Notes: generated by a model not told the origin, from the letters alone. 34,484 nt of DNA from an uncultured Paraprevotella sp. (GCA_944321525.1 CALULQ010000036.1:1-34484), one strand, 5' to 3'. Counted from the stretch's first letter, positions 7,758 to 16,840 are shown. Program-made: numbers and translations.

Positions 7758-8405
7758 ATGAGTGCCAAGTATGTAATGCAAGAGATGGTAGACCTGAATC
7801 GCGAGGGGGAGACGTTGCTTCACCCGCGCATGGTGATGGAGCGCTGCTGCGGGACGGAAGAGCTGGCCCGCATGATGGCGCGTGCCTCCACGTTCGGAGA
7901 GGGAGAGATAACCGGACTGATCCGCGGGATAGGTTTGTGTATGGCCCGTTTGATGGCCGACGGATGTTCAGTGAAGCTGGATGGAATCGGCACGTTTGCT
8001 CCCTCGCTCGTGTTGAGGGAGGACAAGGAGCGTGAACGCCCCGACGGGACGGGGCAGAGGCGCAACGCGAGAAGCGTCGGGGTGGGAGGCGTGAACTTCC
8101 GCGCCGAGAAAGCCTGGGTGGCTGAAGTCGACAGACATTGCAGGCTGGAGCGCGGGACGGGGCAAAGGCGCATCAACCGGTCCGGGTTTACGCCCGAGGA
8201 ACGCCTTCAGCTGGCATTGCGCTATTTGGAGGAGCATCCCACAATGAATGTCTCTGCTTATGCCGCCCTGACCGGGCTGGGGCGTACCACGGCGGGCAAC
8301 GAATTGCGCCGTTGGGCCAATCAGCCGGGAACGGGCATCGGCATACAAGGTTTCGGCACCCACCGCCTTTATGTGAGGAAGCCGACGGCGGATGGCGGTG
8401 AATAG
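7758..8405 (+). CDS. HU/IHF-like DNA-binding protein fused to a C-terminal winged helix
   Basis: The protein has 215 residues. Residues ~1-125 resemble the Bacteroidales HU-related family: the helical part LARMMARASTFGEGEITGLIRGIG is followed by VKLDGIGTFAPSL, the strand entering the DNA-binding arm. Residues ~143-215 form a predicted winged helix (FTPEERLQLALRYLEEHPTMNVSAYAALTGLGRTTAGNELRRW, then a wing ending RLYVRK). It is probably a nucleoid or gene-specific DNA-binding protein of the cytoplasm. It has its own promoter at 7531-7562. The tandem repeats between promoter and gene are natural candidate sites for autoregulation, which is an inference. The start is supported by the AT-rich TAAATAGATAAGACT upstream. 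Confidence 0.75.
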   Translation: MSAKYVMQEMVDLNREGETLLHPRMVMERCCGTEELARMMARASTFGEGEITGLIRGIGLCMARLMADGCSVKLDGIGTFAPSLVLREDKERERPDGTGQRRNARSVGVGGVNFRAEKAWVAEVDRHCRLERGTGQRRINRSGFTPEERLQLALRYLEEHPTMNVSAYAALTGLGRTTAGNELRRWANQPGTGIGIQGFGTHRLYVRKPTADGGE

Positions 8406-8451
8406 CGTCGGTCCGTCGCGCCCTGCGAAATTTCTACTGAAGATGGACAAC

Positions 8452-8532
8452 ATGACATCTGTATCAGCAAAACCATTTGTGAAATGGGTGGGCAGAAAGC
8501 GCAACCTTTTTATGTGGAACCGTTTACTATAA
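8452..8532 (+). pseudogene. Remnant of a Dam-type (D12 class) adenine methyltransferase
   Basis: The frame from the ATG at 8452 reads MTSVSAKPFVKWVGRKRNL, the typical start of D12-class N6-adenine methylases (KPF-x-KW-x-GGK, the SAM-binding entry), with the second Gly changed to Arg. Two bases out of frame, 8508-8525 encodes FYVEPF, the next conserved block (Y-x-EPF-VGGG). About a dozen residues between the blocks and everything after EPF are missing. The remaining >200 codons of the enzyme are absent, and the next gene starts 10 bp after the stop. The base composition is AT-rich like the gene that follows. Confidence 0.8.
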
Positions 8533-8542
8533 TGTCCTTATT

Positions 8543-9286
8543 ATGAAACAATATGAAGCCGTCATCGAAACATTGCAACGATTGGGAGGAATAGCAACAC
8601 TTGGACAATTATATCAAGAAGTTTTTAAGATAAACGATTGTCATTGGAATACAAAAACGCCATTTGCGAGCATACGTAGAATCGTGCAAGAACGCAAGGA
8701 GATTTATAAGATAAAGCCTGGACTATGGGCTTTAGCCTCTTGTCGAGAGCAACTTGAAGCCAATGGATTTGTTGTGGAGAACGCTCATAATTCCGACTCC
8801 ACGCTGATGAAAGAATTTAATCATTCTTATTATCAAGGTCTGTTGTTGGAAATTGGGAATTGCAAGAATTGGTTGACCTATGTACCGGAACAAGATAAAA
8901 ACAGAAAGTATGCAGGTACTACATTGAAAGAGGTGCGCACATTGAATGAAATTCCTTCGTTTTCTTTTCCTGAATTAGTGCATAGAAGTTCGACAATTGA
9001 TGTCATTTGGTTTAATGGCAGGAAAATGCCTCACGCTTTCTTCGAAGTAGAACATTCTACCGACATGCAGAATTCGCTTCTCAAATTCTTTGACTTGCAG
9101 GATTTCTATTGCAAGATGTTTATAGTCGCGGACAACAAGCGTATGGATGAGTTTGAGAAGAAATTGCATTATCGTGCATTTAAGGAATTGGTAGATAATA
9201 AGCGCGTCAGATTTCTAAGTTACGATGCTCTGCACAAACAATATAATATGGCTATTGAAAGTAAGCGGGATTCAATATTCCTATGA
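8543..9286 (+). CDS. Type II restriction endonuclease-like protein with N-terminal HTH
   Basis: The protein has 247 residues. Residues ~1-66 form a HARE/restriction-type helix-turn-helix (AVIETLQRLGGIATLGQLYQEV, ending IYKIKPGLWAL). Residues ~95-200 look like a PD-(D/E)xK nuclease core: E103, D153 in TIDVIWF, then E168-V-E170 in FFEVEHS. This is an E-x-E arrangement like BamHI rather than E-x-K. The gene is AT-rich (two 60-bp lines counted at 32-35% GC against roughly 60% in flanking genes), a sign of horizontal transfer. Its partner methylase survives only as the remnant at 8452-8532. An intact nuclease without its methylase would be lethal unless it is inactive, silent or protected from elsewhere. 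Specificity is unknown; GATC is only a guess from the Dam-like remnant. Confidence 0.7.
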   Translation: MKQYEAVIETLQRLGGIATLGQLYQEVFKINDCHWNTKTPFASIRRIVQERKEIYKIKPGLWALASCREQLEANGFVVENAHNSDSTLMKEFNHSYYQGLLLEIGNCKNWLTYVPEQDKNRKYAGTTLKEVRTLNEIPSFSFPELVHRSSTIDVIWFNGRKMPHAFFEVEHSTDMQNSLLKFFDLQDFYCKMFIVADNKRMDEFEKKLHYRAFKELVDNKRVRFLSYDALHKQYNMAIESKRDSIFL

Positions 9287-9367
9287 CCGTGTTTTAATCT
9301 TGCTGCATCATTCTCCAAGCTCCGCCTTTCGTTTATTGAATGCATAACGACACGTGAGGTTTAAAGC

Positions 9368-9409
9368 AAGAAAAGAGGGCATCCCGAACGAGGGATGTCC
9401 TCTTTTCTT
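9368..9409. terminator. Bidirectional terminator between convergent genes
   Basis: AAGAAAAGAGGGCATCCC (9368-9385), loop GAACGA, GGGATGTCCTCTTTTCTT (9392-9409) form an 18-bp stem with one G-T pair. A- and T-runs at the two ends serve both the nuclease gene (+) and the long gene at 9469 (-). Confidence 0.9.
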
Positions 9410-9468
9410 GGTTCACCGATGTAGTTTGCCGGAGGGGGTGCTTTGTGCCTTTTCCGGTACGTGAGAGT

Positions 9469-12400
9469 TTATTCCACTATCATTTTCACGGTTTGCGACT
9501 GTCCGCCGGCTTGTACTTCCACCACATAGACGCCGCTGCGGAAGTCCTGCCGATGGAGCGGGATGGACACTGCGCCGCGCCCGTCGGCTTGTGCCTGCCG
9601 GAGGACGGCCAGACTGCCTTGCAGGGAATAGACGCGGCACGTCACTTCCATGCCTTCGGCCACGCCATTCACGCGGAGCACCGCCGATGTTTTCACCGGA
9701 TTGGGGGCCAATTGCACGGTGAAGCCCGTGGCGGCGGGGGAGGCGATGCCCGAACCGCTGCCTGTGGTGAACTCCATCGTCTCGCCAAATGTGGTCCCTG
9801 AGGCGGTGGTGACGAAGGCACGGTATTGGTACGTGGTGTTCGGGGCCAGGTCGTGGAGCGTGGCTTGCAGGTCGTCGCCTTCGGCCAGCACGGTCTGCCG
9901 GCCTTCGCTACGCTTGAGCGTCGCCACCGGCCAGTATTCGAATCCCTGTTGGAGAACCTCTTCGGAACCGGCTACCACGTAGCCCACGAGCGTCACCGAA
10001 GTGCCGTCCGGCGCGGTGATGATGATGGTGTGCACGGTGGGTGGCCAGAGCACGAAGGCATGTGACGTGCCGAAAGCGGTCCACTCGCTGAAGTATTCAC
10101 GGTCTTGATACTGCACGAAGGAGCGGTACTTATAATAAGTGGATGGGGCCAGTCCGCGCAGGGCGAAGGCGATGGCGCCGTCTTCCACGTGCGTGGCATA
10201 GACAATGTTGGACGGCACCAGTTCGGGCGCGTCGTAGTTGCGCCACTCAAAGCCGAAGCGGGCCGAGCTGAAGGTGTCGCACTCCACGGTGGCATGCAGC
10301 GTGGCCGACATGTTCGACAGCGCGTCGGCTGCCTCGAAGGCCGTCGAGATAGGCAGGGTGTTCAGGTCCTTCCAGTCGGAGTAGATGTAGCTGCCGTTGG
10401 CGAGGGTATAGCCGCGATAGCTGACGCGGCTGTTGGCCGGGAGTTCCGTCATCCGGAATGTGCTGTCCACCGCGTGGCGGAAGGTCTCGCCGCCCGCTTT
10501 CCATTCCACGCCTTGTTCATCTGGCATGGCGTCGCCCAGTTCGCAGTCCACTTTCACGAGGGCCGAGGTCTGCGTCACCTCAAGCACCTGCGGCAGGACG
10601 CGGATGGGGGCCGTGTTGAAGTATTCGTATTCGCCGAACACTGTCGTGCCGTTCGTCATAGTGACATACGCGCGGCAGCTGTAGCCGTAGCCAGGAGTGA
10701 GCCCTGTCAGTTGCAGTTGCGTGGCATCGCCCTCCAGCGGGTAACGCTCGTAGTTCACTTCAAAACCTCGTTCTGCCACTTGCGCGTCGCCAGTCTCGAA
10801 GAGGGCGGACAGGAGGGCCGTGGTCTGTGTCATGTTCGTAGCAGGGAGTGTGGTGACAGTGACGGGCAGGGTTGCCAGCACGTCGAACTCGAAATAGAGC
10901 AGTTCCTCCACGTCGCCATCGTTCGGGAAGCTGACCACCACGTAGGGGCGCAGGGCATAGCGCGTGCCCGGCGTGAGGCCTTCCAACCGGGTGAAGAACC
11001 ACGGCCACTGGTCGGTGCTCATGTCCTCAATCTCCGTGCCAGCCACTTTGTTCCAGTTCATGGGGTCGTTGAAATCGGTGAATGCGTCGTCGGCCGTGGT
11101 GTAGCGTATGCCGCATTCCTTTATCGTGCCGGCATAGTTCTCCGTCACGCCGCTCAGCATCATCTGCATGCTGATGGTGGTCTGGGTGCACACGATTTGC
11201 GTGGCCTCTTCCAACTTCAGGCCGGTGTCCGGCGTGCTGAACGAGAAGTAGGTGCTGGGCAGGTCGACATCTCCCCAATGCACTACCAGTTCCGCTTGGT
11301 AATACGTGCGGGCCTGCAAACCATCGGCCTGTGCCACGGCGCGCCCGTCGGTCAGCGTGGCCGGGAGGCGGATTTCCGTGCTTGTGCCATCGATGCTGGG
11401 ATTATTGTCGCGCAGGATGAATTCCACGCCCGTGATGCGGTCCGCCATCTCGGGGACAAATTCGGCCACGAGGGTGGCTCCCTTGCGGTTGACGTTTTCC
11501 GCCCGGGCGCGGGTCACGATCGAAGGCGTGGTGAATTCCCGTTCGAGGTAATCCAAGACGGTGTTGCCCCGTTTCAGTTGCAGGTAATACTTATATGTCG
11601 TATTGGGCAATAAGTCCACCGTGACGGGAGAATTGGGGCGGATGGCCTGTATGGCCATGACGATCCCCGTGCCGTAGAGGACGTTGGCCTGGGTCGTGGG
11701 CGAGCCTTCCACTTGCAGGGTGAATCGCGCGGAGGTGTAGGTGATTTCGTCGCAGAGCAAGTCGGCCTGCAGGAAGGTGGGAAGCTCGCCGTCGGCCTGC
11801 CACCAGAGCAGGGCTTTCTCTTGGCGGGCCGTGTCGTTGTAGGCGTTCAGGTTGTTGTTGAGTTCCGTCTGGAGCTTGCTGGAACGCATGTCGGCTTCCG
11901 CCATTCTGGTGATGTTCGCTTCCTGCCCGTCCTCGTCCAGTCCGATGCCGGGGAGCATGTCGGTGGACGTGTAGCACTTTTCTACGCGGGAGAGGATGCT
12001 TGTTGTGGACGAGTGAGAACAGTCACCGACAATGCCGCCGACGGAGGCGTCAGCTGTGGCGCCGGATGCTGTTCCAGTGTTGTAGCAATTATAGATAAGT
12101 GCATGCTGTTCCTCGGAAGTTGCTTGAAAGTTAGATCCCGCAATACCGCCAGCTTCGGAATATCGTCCTTTCGAAGTGTTTCCAAGAGCTATTATAGTTC
12201 CTGAATTGTAGCAGTTTATCACTTCGCGGCAATTGGTTCCCGCAATGCCGCCACTTGTGGCTATATTGGCACTTTTTGTCTGCACAGTGCCTGTGTTGTA
12301 GCAGTTAATGATGAGGTTCTCGTTAAAGCCAACTATACCTCCAGCTTCGGCAGAATTATAATCAATGCCGTTCGTGGATTCCACGGTACCGTGGTTGGCG

Positions 12401-13323
12401 CATTCTGAAACTATGGCATCGTCGCTGACAAATCCGGCAATGCCTCCCGTGCTGATGTCGGTGTAGCTCTTGGTACCGGTGTATTCTGTGCTGACGAGCC
12501 CTTCGTTGGACGAACCTTGAATGTGCGATGTGTAGCTGGTATGTCCTCCGGCATATCCACAAATGCCTCCCACGCAGGCCACCGTGCGGGATTCGACATG
12601 CACTTCGCCGCGGTTCACGCAGTCGCTGACTCCGTTGTATGACATGCCGACGATTCCGCCAATGCAGTGTCCGTTGGCGTATGAAGTCGTGGCGGAGATG
12701 CTCACGTTGATTTTGCCCGAATTGGTGCAGCGTTCCACCGTTCCCTTTCCATTTCCGAAAATTCCGCCTATATCATTCTGGCACGAAGTCCCCGTACCGC
12801 GGCTGGTGACGGAAATGTTGCCCGCGAAGTGGCAGTTTATCAGGCTGGCACCGCCCGATATTTCTCCGGCAAAGCCGCCAATGCAGGCTTGGTGTGTCTG
12901 GGTGGTCACCGTCACCGAGCATGTGGCGTCCAGTGTCAGGTTGCAGATGTCGCCGTAGAGTCCAGCCACGAATCCCGTTTTCCAGTTGGCACCCGGATCT
13001 TGGGCGTGCACCGTCACGTTGGAGAGGGTATACCCCTTGCCGTCCAGCGTGGCATAGAAGTTTTTGATGGGCGTCCAATAGTGGCCTTCCATGGAGATGG
13101 AGTTGCCCAGTTCGAATTTGCAGTCGCTCGAAATAGTGCCACCTTTTTCTGCCAGATAGGCCAGTCCGGCAAGCTGTTGCGGGGTGGTCAGCACATATTC
13201 CCGTTGGGCGAAGGAATACCACGAGATGTCGTAGTTTCCCTCATCGGTCCAATAGCCGGTCTGTGCCAGCGCTTCGCTCATTCCGTAAAGGAAGAGAAGC
13301 AAGAGAGTAGCAAGTTTCTTCAT
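9469..13323 (-). CDS. Large secreted GLUG-repeat / FN3-like protein with T9SS sorting domain
   Basis: The protein has 1284 residues from the ATG at 13323, which opens a signal peptide (cleavage near residue 20, LAQ); an 18-residue upstream extension was rejected. Residues ~148-453 hold about nine GLUG-type repeats (GGIVG/GGIAG followed by NCYNTGTV), a beta-helix-like surface module. Residues ~520-1190 hold about seven FN3-like beta modules, each starting like TQTTALLSA and ending like YQYRAFV-x-GTTFGE-FTT. The last ~90 residues (LAPNPVKTSAVLRV, then SGVYVVEVQ and TVKMIVE) are a type A sorting domain of type IX secretion. It is predicted to be exported and anchored at the cell surface, as an adhesin or binding protein without a catalytic domain I can see. 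It stands alone between two terminators. Confidence 0.85.
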   Translation of the reverse strand: MKKLATLLLLFLYGMSEALAQTGYWTDEGNYDISWYSFAQREYVLTTPQQLAGLAYLAEKGGTISSDCKFELGNSISMEGHYWTPIKNFYATLDGKGYTLSNVTVHAQDPGANWKTGFVAGLYGDICNLTLDATCSVTVTTQTHQACIGGFAGEISGGASLINCHFAGNISVTSRGTGTSCQNDIGGIFGNGKGTVERCTNSGKINVSISATTSYANGHCIGGIVGMSYNGVSDCVNRGEVHVESRTVACVGGICGYAGGHTSYTSHIQGSSNEGLVSTEYTGTKSYTDISTGGIAGFVSDDAIVSECANHGTVESTNGIDYNSAEAGGIVGFNENLIINCYNTGTVQTKSANIATSGGIAGTNCREVINCYNSGTIIALGNTSKGRYSEAGGIAGSNFQATSEEQHALIYNCYNTGTASGATADASVGGIVGDCSHSSTTSILSRVEKCYTSTDMLPGIGLDEDGQEANITRMAEADMRSSKLQTELNNNLNAYNDTARQEKALLWWQADGELPTFLQADLLCDEITYTSARFTLQVEGSPTTQANVLYGTGIVMAIQAIRPNSPVTVDLLPNTTYKYYLQLKRGNTVLDYLEREFTTPSIVTRARAENVNRKGATLVAEFVPEMADRITGVEFILRDNNPSIDGTSTEIRLPATLTDGRAVAQADGLQARTYYQAELVVHWGDVDLPSTYFSFSTPDTGLKLEEATQIVCTQTTISMQMMLSGVTENYAGTIKECGIRYTTADDAFTDFNDPMNWNKVAGTEIEDMSTDQWPWFFTRLEGLTPGTRYALRPYVVVSFPNDGDVEELLYFEFDVLATLPVTVTTLPATNMTQTTALLSALFETGDAQVAERGFEVNYERYPLEGDATQLQLTGLTPGYGYSCRAYVTMTNGTTVFGEYEYFNTAPIRVLPQVLEVTQTSALVKVDCELGDAMPDEQGVEWKAGGETFRHAVDSTFRMTELPANSRVSYRGYTLANGSYIYSDWKDLNTLPISTAFEAADALSNMSATLHATVECDTFSSARFGFEWRNYDAPELVPSNIVYATHVEDGAIAFALRGLAPSTYYKYRSFVQYQDREYFSEWTAFGTSHAFVLWPPTVHTIIITAPDGTSVTLVGYVVAGSEEVLQQGFEYWPVATLKRSEGRQTVLAEGDDLQATLHDLAPNTTYQYRAFVTTASGTTFGETMEFTTGSGSGIASPAATGFTVQLAPNPVKTSAVLRVNGVAEGMEVTCRVYSLQGSLAVLRQAQADGRGAVSIPLHRQDFRSGVYVVEVQAGGQSQTVKMIVE

Positions 13324-13453
13324 ATCTTTAGGAGGTTTTGGTTTACGAATAATGGCTTCGGGCATAGGAATGCCCATGGTGCGCGCCGTCGCGGTTGTCC
13401 GGTATGCACGTAAAGTCTTTGTATCGGATGCCGGGCCGACAGCTTGACAAAGG

Positions 13454-13461
13454 CAAAGATA
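13454..13461 (-). promoter_or_regulatory. Probable -7 box for the GLUG/T9SS gene
   Basis: The minus strand reads TATCTTTG, matching TAnnTTTG, about 130 bp before the ATG. No clear -33 TTTG is present. Confidence 0.45.
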
Positions 13462-13753
13462 AGCGTTTTATACAATATAGTCCTAAATATTTCCCGGAAA
13501 AATGTTGTGAACAGTTTTGTTTTCAGTAGAAATCTAGTAGGGGAACCAACTACAACGCCCGTGTCGGATTGTCACTCAAGCACGGAATTTTCTGCCAGAA
13601 AGAGAGGCTTTCCTTTTGCTTCCGTGTTTCAGTGACAGGAGGATCGGCTGCAAATAGGAGCCGGACTGTTAAAAAACGGGTGGAGAAACTGTTCGTATGG
13701 AGCATTTCTCTGTCCCTGCGGTCTTTTTTCCGCGGTAGAAACAGAATCGCTTT

Positions 13754-13817
13754 CCGCAAAGAAACGAACCGCCTTCCGCAAAGACGAAACTTTTTTGCCG
13801 CAAGGCACTCTTTGCGG
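13754..13817. repeat. Cluster of CCGCAAAG / CTTTGCGG words at the edge of repeat copy B
   Basis: CCGCAAAG occurs at 13754-13761 and 13776-13783, CCGCAAG at 13798-13804, and the reverse complement CTTTGCGG at 13810-13817. The same 8-mer forms the arms of the 40-bp palindrome at 24799-24838. Confidence 0.55.
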
Positions 13818-14173
13818 GTGCAGAAAGAGAGGAAAAACAGGGCTTCGGAGGGCTTTTCCCGCTCTGGATGGAGTCCGTCCGCGTGCAAACCCCGTTTGTC
13901 CTTTTGCAAGCCATTCCCCTTGCGGGGCTGACGCGGGGAGCGGGTTCCGGCCGCACGGCGTTCCGTGGCGGGCGGCAAAATGTCGCGGGAACCGGCTTTT
14001 GGCTTTCACCCTGCATTCCCTTGGGCGCGCGAGGTTCGCGCATTTCCGTTCTGTTCCCGTCCCGTGCCCGTTTACGCGGTTCTCGCAGGGGCTGTTTTGA
14101 CGTTTTGACAAAATGTTATTTGGAGACTTGTTGCTGTCCGCTGGCCTTTGGGCGCCTTCGCGACAAGAGGCGG
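13814..14173. repeat. Copy B of the ~360-bp dispersed intergenic repeat
   Basis: Same orientation as copy A at 1-361. Like copy A, it lies just beyond the terminator of a leftward transcription unit (here the ara/tkt/rpiB operon). It fills most of a ~1-kb gene-free gap (13324-14381). Long frames crossing it on both strands lack codon bias, and the differences between copies show no third-position excess. Confidence 0.85.
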
Positions 14174-14317
14174 CCGGCGCCACCGAAACAGGCAAGGGAG
14201 TTCCCGAGGGGCGTCTTTCTTCCCACCCCGGGATTGCTGAAATATACGGCTGTCCCCATTGGGTTTCTACTGAGCCTGGTTTTTAGTGAGAAGTCGGGCG
14301 ATGGCTATTGTTTTCCG

Positions 14318-14357
14318 AGAATAAAGAACGGGGAACTCCGTAAGAAGAGTTCCCCGT
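14318..14357 (-). terminator. Terminator of the arabinose operon
   Basis: ACGGGGAACT (14328-14337), a 10-nt loop, then AGTTCCCCGT (14348-14357). On the minus strand it is followed by TCTTTATTCT. It lies 24 bp after the rpiB stop codon. Confidence 0.88.
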
Positions 14358-14381
14358 GGTGTAGATGTCTTTGCCGTGTGT

Positions 14382-14825
14382 TTATTTCACCGGCATTTTG
14401 TCGATGCGTTTCTGGTGGCGGCCGCCTTCAAAGTCTGTGGCGAAGAACTCGTCCATGATTTTGCGCGCCATGTCCGTGTCGATGAAGCGTCCGGGCATGA
14501 CCAAGACGTTGGCATCGTTGTGCTGGCGGCACAAGTGGGCGATTTCCGGAATCCAGCTCAGGCCTGCACGTATGCCCTGATGCTTGTTCAGGGTCATGCT
14601 GATGCCTTCGCCGCTGCCGCAGATGGCAATGCCCGGGTAGCATTCGCCGCGTTCCACGGCGAGCGCCAACGGGTGGGCATAGTCCGCATAGTCGCAACTG
14701 GCCTCGGAGTCCGTGCCGAAGTCGCGGTAGGCGTAGCCCTTTTCGGCCAAGTATTGCTTGACGAACTGCTTGAGGGCGAATCCCGCATGGTCTGACGCCA
14801 GACCAACAGTCTTTACCTCCATCAT
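14382..14825 (-). CDS. rpiB: Ribose-5-phosphate isomerase B
   Basis: The 147-residue length is normal for RpiB. The enzyme interconverts ribose-5-phosphate and ribulose-5-phosphate in the pentose phosphate pathway. Visible features are the N-terminal ASDHAGF (residues 10-16), the catalytic Cys in ICGSGEG (C69), and N80 and GIRAGL in the phosphate site. The stop of tkt and this start overlap as TGATG, with a second ATG 3 bp on, so the two are translationally coupled. It is the last gene of the arabinose operon, placed to feed the carbon into central metabolism. Confidence 0.95.
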   Translation of the reverse strand: MMEVKTVGLASDHAGFALKQFVKQYLAEKGYAYRDFGTDSEASCDYADYAHPLALAVERGECYPGIAICGSGEGISMTLNKHQGIRAGLSWIPEIAHLCRQHNDANVLVMPGRFIDTDMARKIMDEFFATDFEGGRHQKRIDKMPVK

Positions 14826-16840
14826 CAGAGCATCGCTTTAACTTGGTTGTACACGTTCTGTGCCGTGAAGCCGAGCTTCTCGTCGAGCACCTTGTAGGGA
14901 GCGGAGAAGCCGAAGCTTTCCAAGCCGAACACCTTGCCGTTGGCACCGACCAAACCTTGGAGGTTGACGGGCAGTCCGGCGGTGAGGCCGAAAATCTTGG
15001 CACCGGCAGGCAGGACGCTTTCCTGATAGTCGGGGCACTGGCTGCGGAACAAGCCTTCGGACGGGCAGCTGACGATGCGCACCTTCACGCCGTCGGCACG
15101 CAACAAGGCGGCGCCGGCCACGAGGGTGGACACTTCGGAGCCGGAAGCCACGAGGATGACATCCGGGTTCTCGTCCGAACCGGCCACGATGTAGGCACCT
15201 TTGGCGGCCTGGCTGTAGTCGTTGCCGGCCGGGAGCATCTCGATGTTCTGACGGGAAAGGATGAGGGCCGACGGAGTGTCGGTGTTCTCCATGGCGAGCT
15301 TCCAGCAAGCTGTGGTCTCCTCGGCATCGGCCGGACGGAGCACGAGCAGGGAGTTCTGGCCATGGTGGTTCTTGAGCTTTTCCATCAGGCGGATTTGTGC
15401 TTCTTGTTCCACGGGTTCATGGGTCGGTCCGTCCTCGCCCACACGGAACGCGTCGTGCGTCCAGATGAACTTGACGGGCACTTGCATCAGCGCGGCCATG
15501 CGGACGGCCGGCTTCATGTAGTCGGAGAAGACGAAGAACGTGCCGCAAGCCGCGATGACACCGCCGTGGAGCATCATGCCGATGCAGCAGCAAGCCATCG
15601 TGAGCTCGGCCACGCCGGCCTGGAAGAAGGCGCCGCTGAAGTCGCCCGAAGTGAAGGCGTGGGTCTTCTTCAGGAAGCCGTCGGTCTTGTCGGAGTTGGA
15701 AAGGTCGGCGGAAGCGCAGATCATGTTGGGCACTTGTTCAGCCAATGCACCCAGCACGGCTGCGGAGGCGTTGCGCGTGGCGTCGCCGGCCTTCTGCTGG
15801 ATGGCAGCCCAATCCACTTTGGGCGCCGCGCCGCTGAACCATTCAGCCTGCTGTGCGGCCTTTTCAGGATTCTCTGCGGCCCAAGCCTTTTCCTCTTCGT
15901 AGCGGGCAGCCACGATGCCTTTCAGTTCGTCGGCACGCTTGGCATAGAGTTCCTTCACATCGTCGAAGATGACGAAGGGATTCTCGGGGTCGGCACCGAG
16001 GTTGACCATCGTGTTCTTGTAAGCGTCGCCGCCGAGGGGTGCGCCGTGCGTCTTGCAGTTGTGCTCGTAGGAAGTGTTGTCGGCCTTGCGGGCACCCTTG
16101 CCCATGACACACTTACCGATGATGAGCGTCGGGCGCTTGCCTTCTGCTTTGGCTGCCTTCAAGGCCTCGCGGATTTCGTCGCAGTCGTTGCCGTTGATTT
16201 CGATGACGTTCCAGTTCCATGCGCGGTACTTCATGGCCGTGTCTTCCGAAGTCACGTCCTTGGTCTCCGTAGAGAGCTGGATGTCGTTCGAGTCGTAGAA
16301 CATGATGAGGTTGTCCAGTCCGAGGCAACCGGCAATGCGGCCGGCGCCTTGCGAAATCTCTTCCTGCACGCCGCCGTCGGAGATGTAGGCGTAGATGGTT
16401 TCCTTGGCAAACGTCGGGTTGCCGGTGCGGGCGGCCAGGAACTTGGCTGCGATGGCCGCGCCTACGGCAAACACATGGCCTTGTCCGAGCGGACCGGAAG
16501 TGTTCTCGATGCCGCGCATGACGTCAACTTCGGGATGGCCCGGAGTGGGGGAACCCCATTGGCGTAGCTGTTGCAGTTCGTCGAGCGAGAACTTGCCGAT
16601 GAGGGCCAGCTGCGAGTAGAGCATGGGGGCCATGTGGCCGGGGTCGAGGAAGAAACGGTCGCGGCCTTCCCATTTCGGATTGGCCGGGTCGTACTGGAGG
16701 AACTCCGAGTACAACACGTTGATGAAGTCGGCACCGCCCATGGCACCGCCGGGGTGTCCGGATTTGGCTTTTTCCACCATGGAAGCAGCCAGGATACGGA
16801 TGTTGTCGGCTGCGTGGTTCATTACTTGTTTGCTATTCAT
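14825..16840 (-). CDS. tkt: Transketolase
   Basis: The 671-residue length is normal. It is a ThDP-dependent enzyme moving two-carbon units between xylulose-5-phosphate and aldose phosphates. Visible are KSGHPGGAMG (26-35), PLGQGHVFAVGAAIA (117-131), the ThDP/Mg motif SDGGVQEE (154-161, with Ser where GDG is usual) closing at N185, and a pyrimidine-domain stretch including FSDYMKPAVRM and WTHDAFRVGEDGPTHEPVEQ. It sits 33 bp after the sugar kinase and overlaps rpiB. The operon thus carries the enzymes that consume the xylulose-5-phosphate made from arabinose. Confidence 0.96.
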   Translation of the reverse strand: MNSKQVMNHAADNIRILAASMVEKAKSGHPGGAMGGADFINVLYSEFLQYDPANPKWEGRDRFFLDPGHMAPMLYSQLALIGKFSLDELQQLRQWGSPTPGHPEVDVMRGIENTSGPLGQGHVFAVGAAIAAKFLAARTGNPTFAKETIYAYISDGGVQEEISQGAGRIAGCLGLDNLIMFYDSNDIQLSTETKDVTSEDTAMKYRAWNWNVIEINGNDCDEIREALKAAKAEGKRPTLIIGKCVMGKGARKADNTSYEHNCKTHGAPLGGDAYKNTMVNLGADPENPFVIFDDVKELYAKRADELKGIVAARYEEEKAWAAENPEKAAQQAEWFSGAAPKVDWAAIQQKAGDATRNASAAVLGALAEQVPNMICASADLSNSDKTDGFLKKTHAFTSGDFSGAFFQAGVAELTMACCCIGMMLHGGVIAACGTFFVFSDYMKPAVRMAALMQVPVKFIWTHDAFRVGEDGPTHEPVEQEAQIRLMEKLKNHHGQNSLLVLRPADAEETTACWKLAMENTDTPSALILSRQNIEMLPAGNDYSQAAKGAYIVAGSDENPDVILVASGSEVSTLVAGAALLRADGVKVRIVSCPSEGLFRSQCPDYQESVLPAGAKIFGLTAGLPVNLQGLVGANGKVFGLESFGFSAPYKVLDEKLGFTAQNVYNQVKAML

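Noticed and set aside
8543..9286. Complete, active restriction-modification system
   Set aside because: The methylase is reduced to a short frameshifted scar, so a functional pair at this locus is not supported.
13868..14458. 196-codon frame across repeat copy B
   Set aside because: Only the first ~82 codons are shared with copy A, differences show no third-position excess, and it runs through the arabinose operon terminator into antisense of rpiB.
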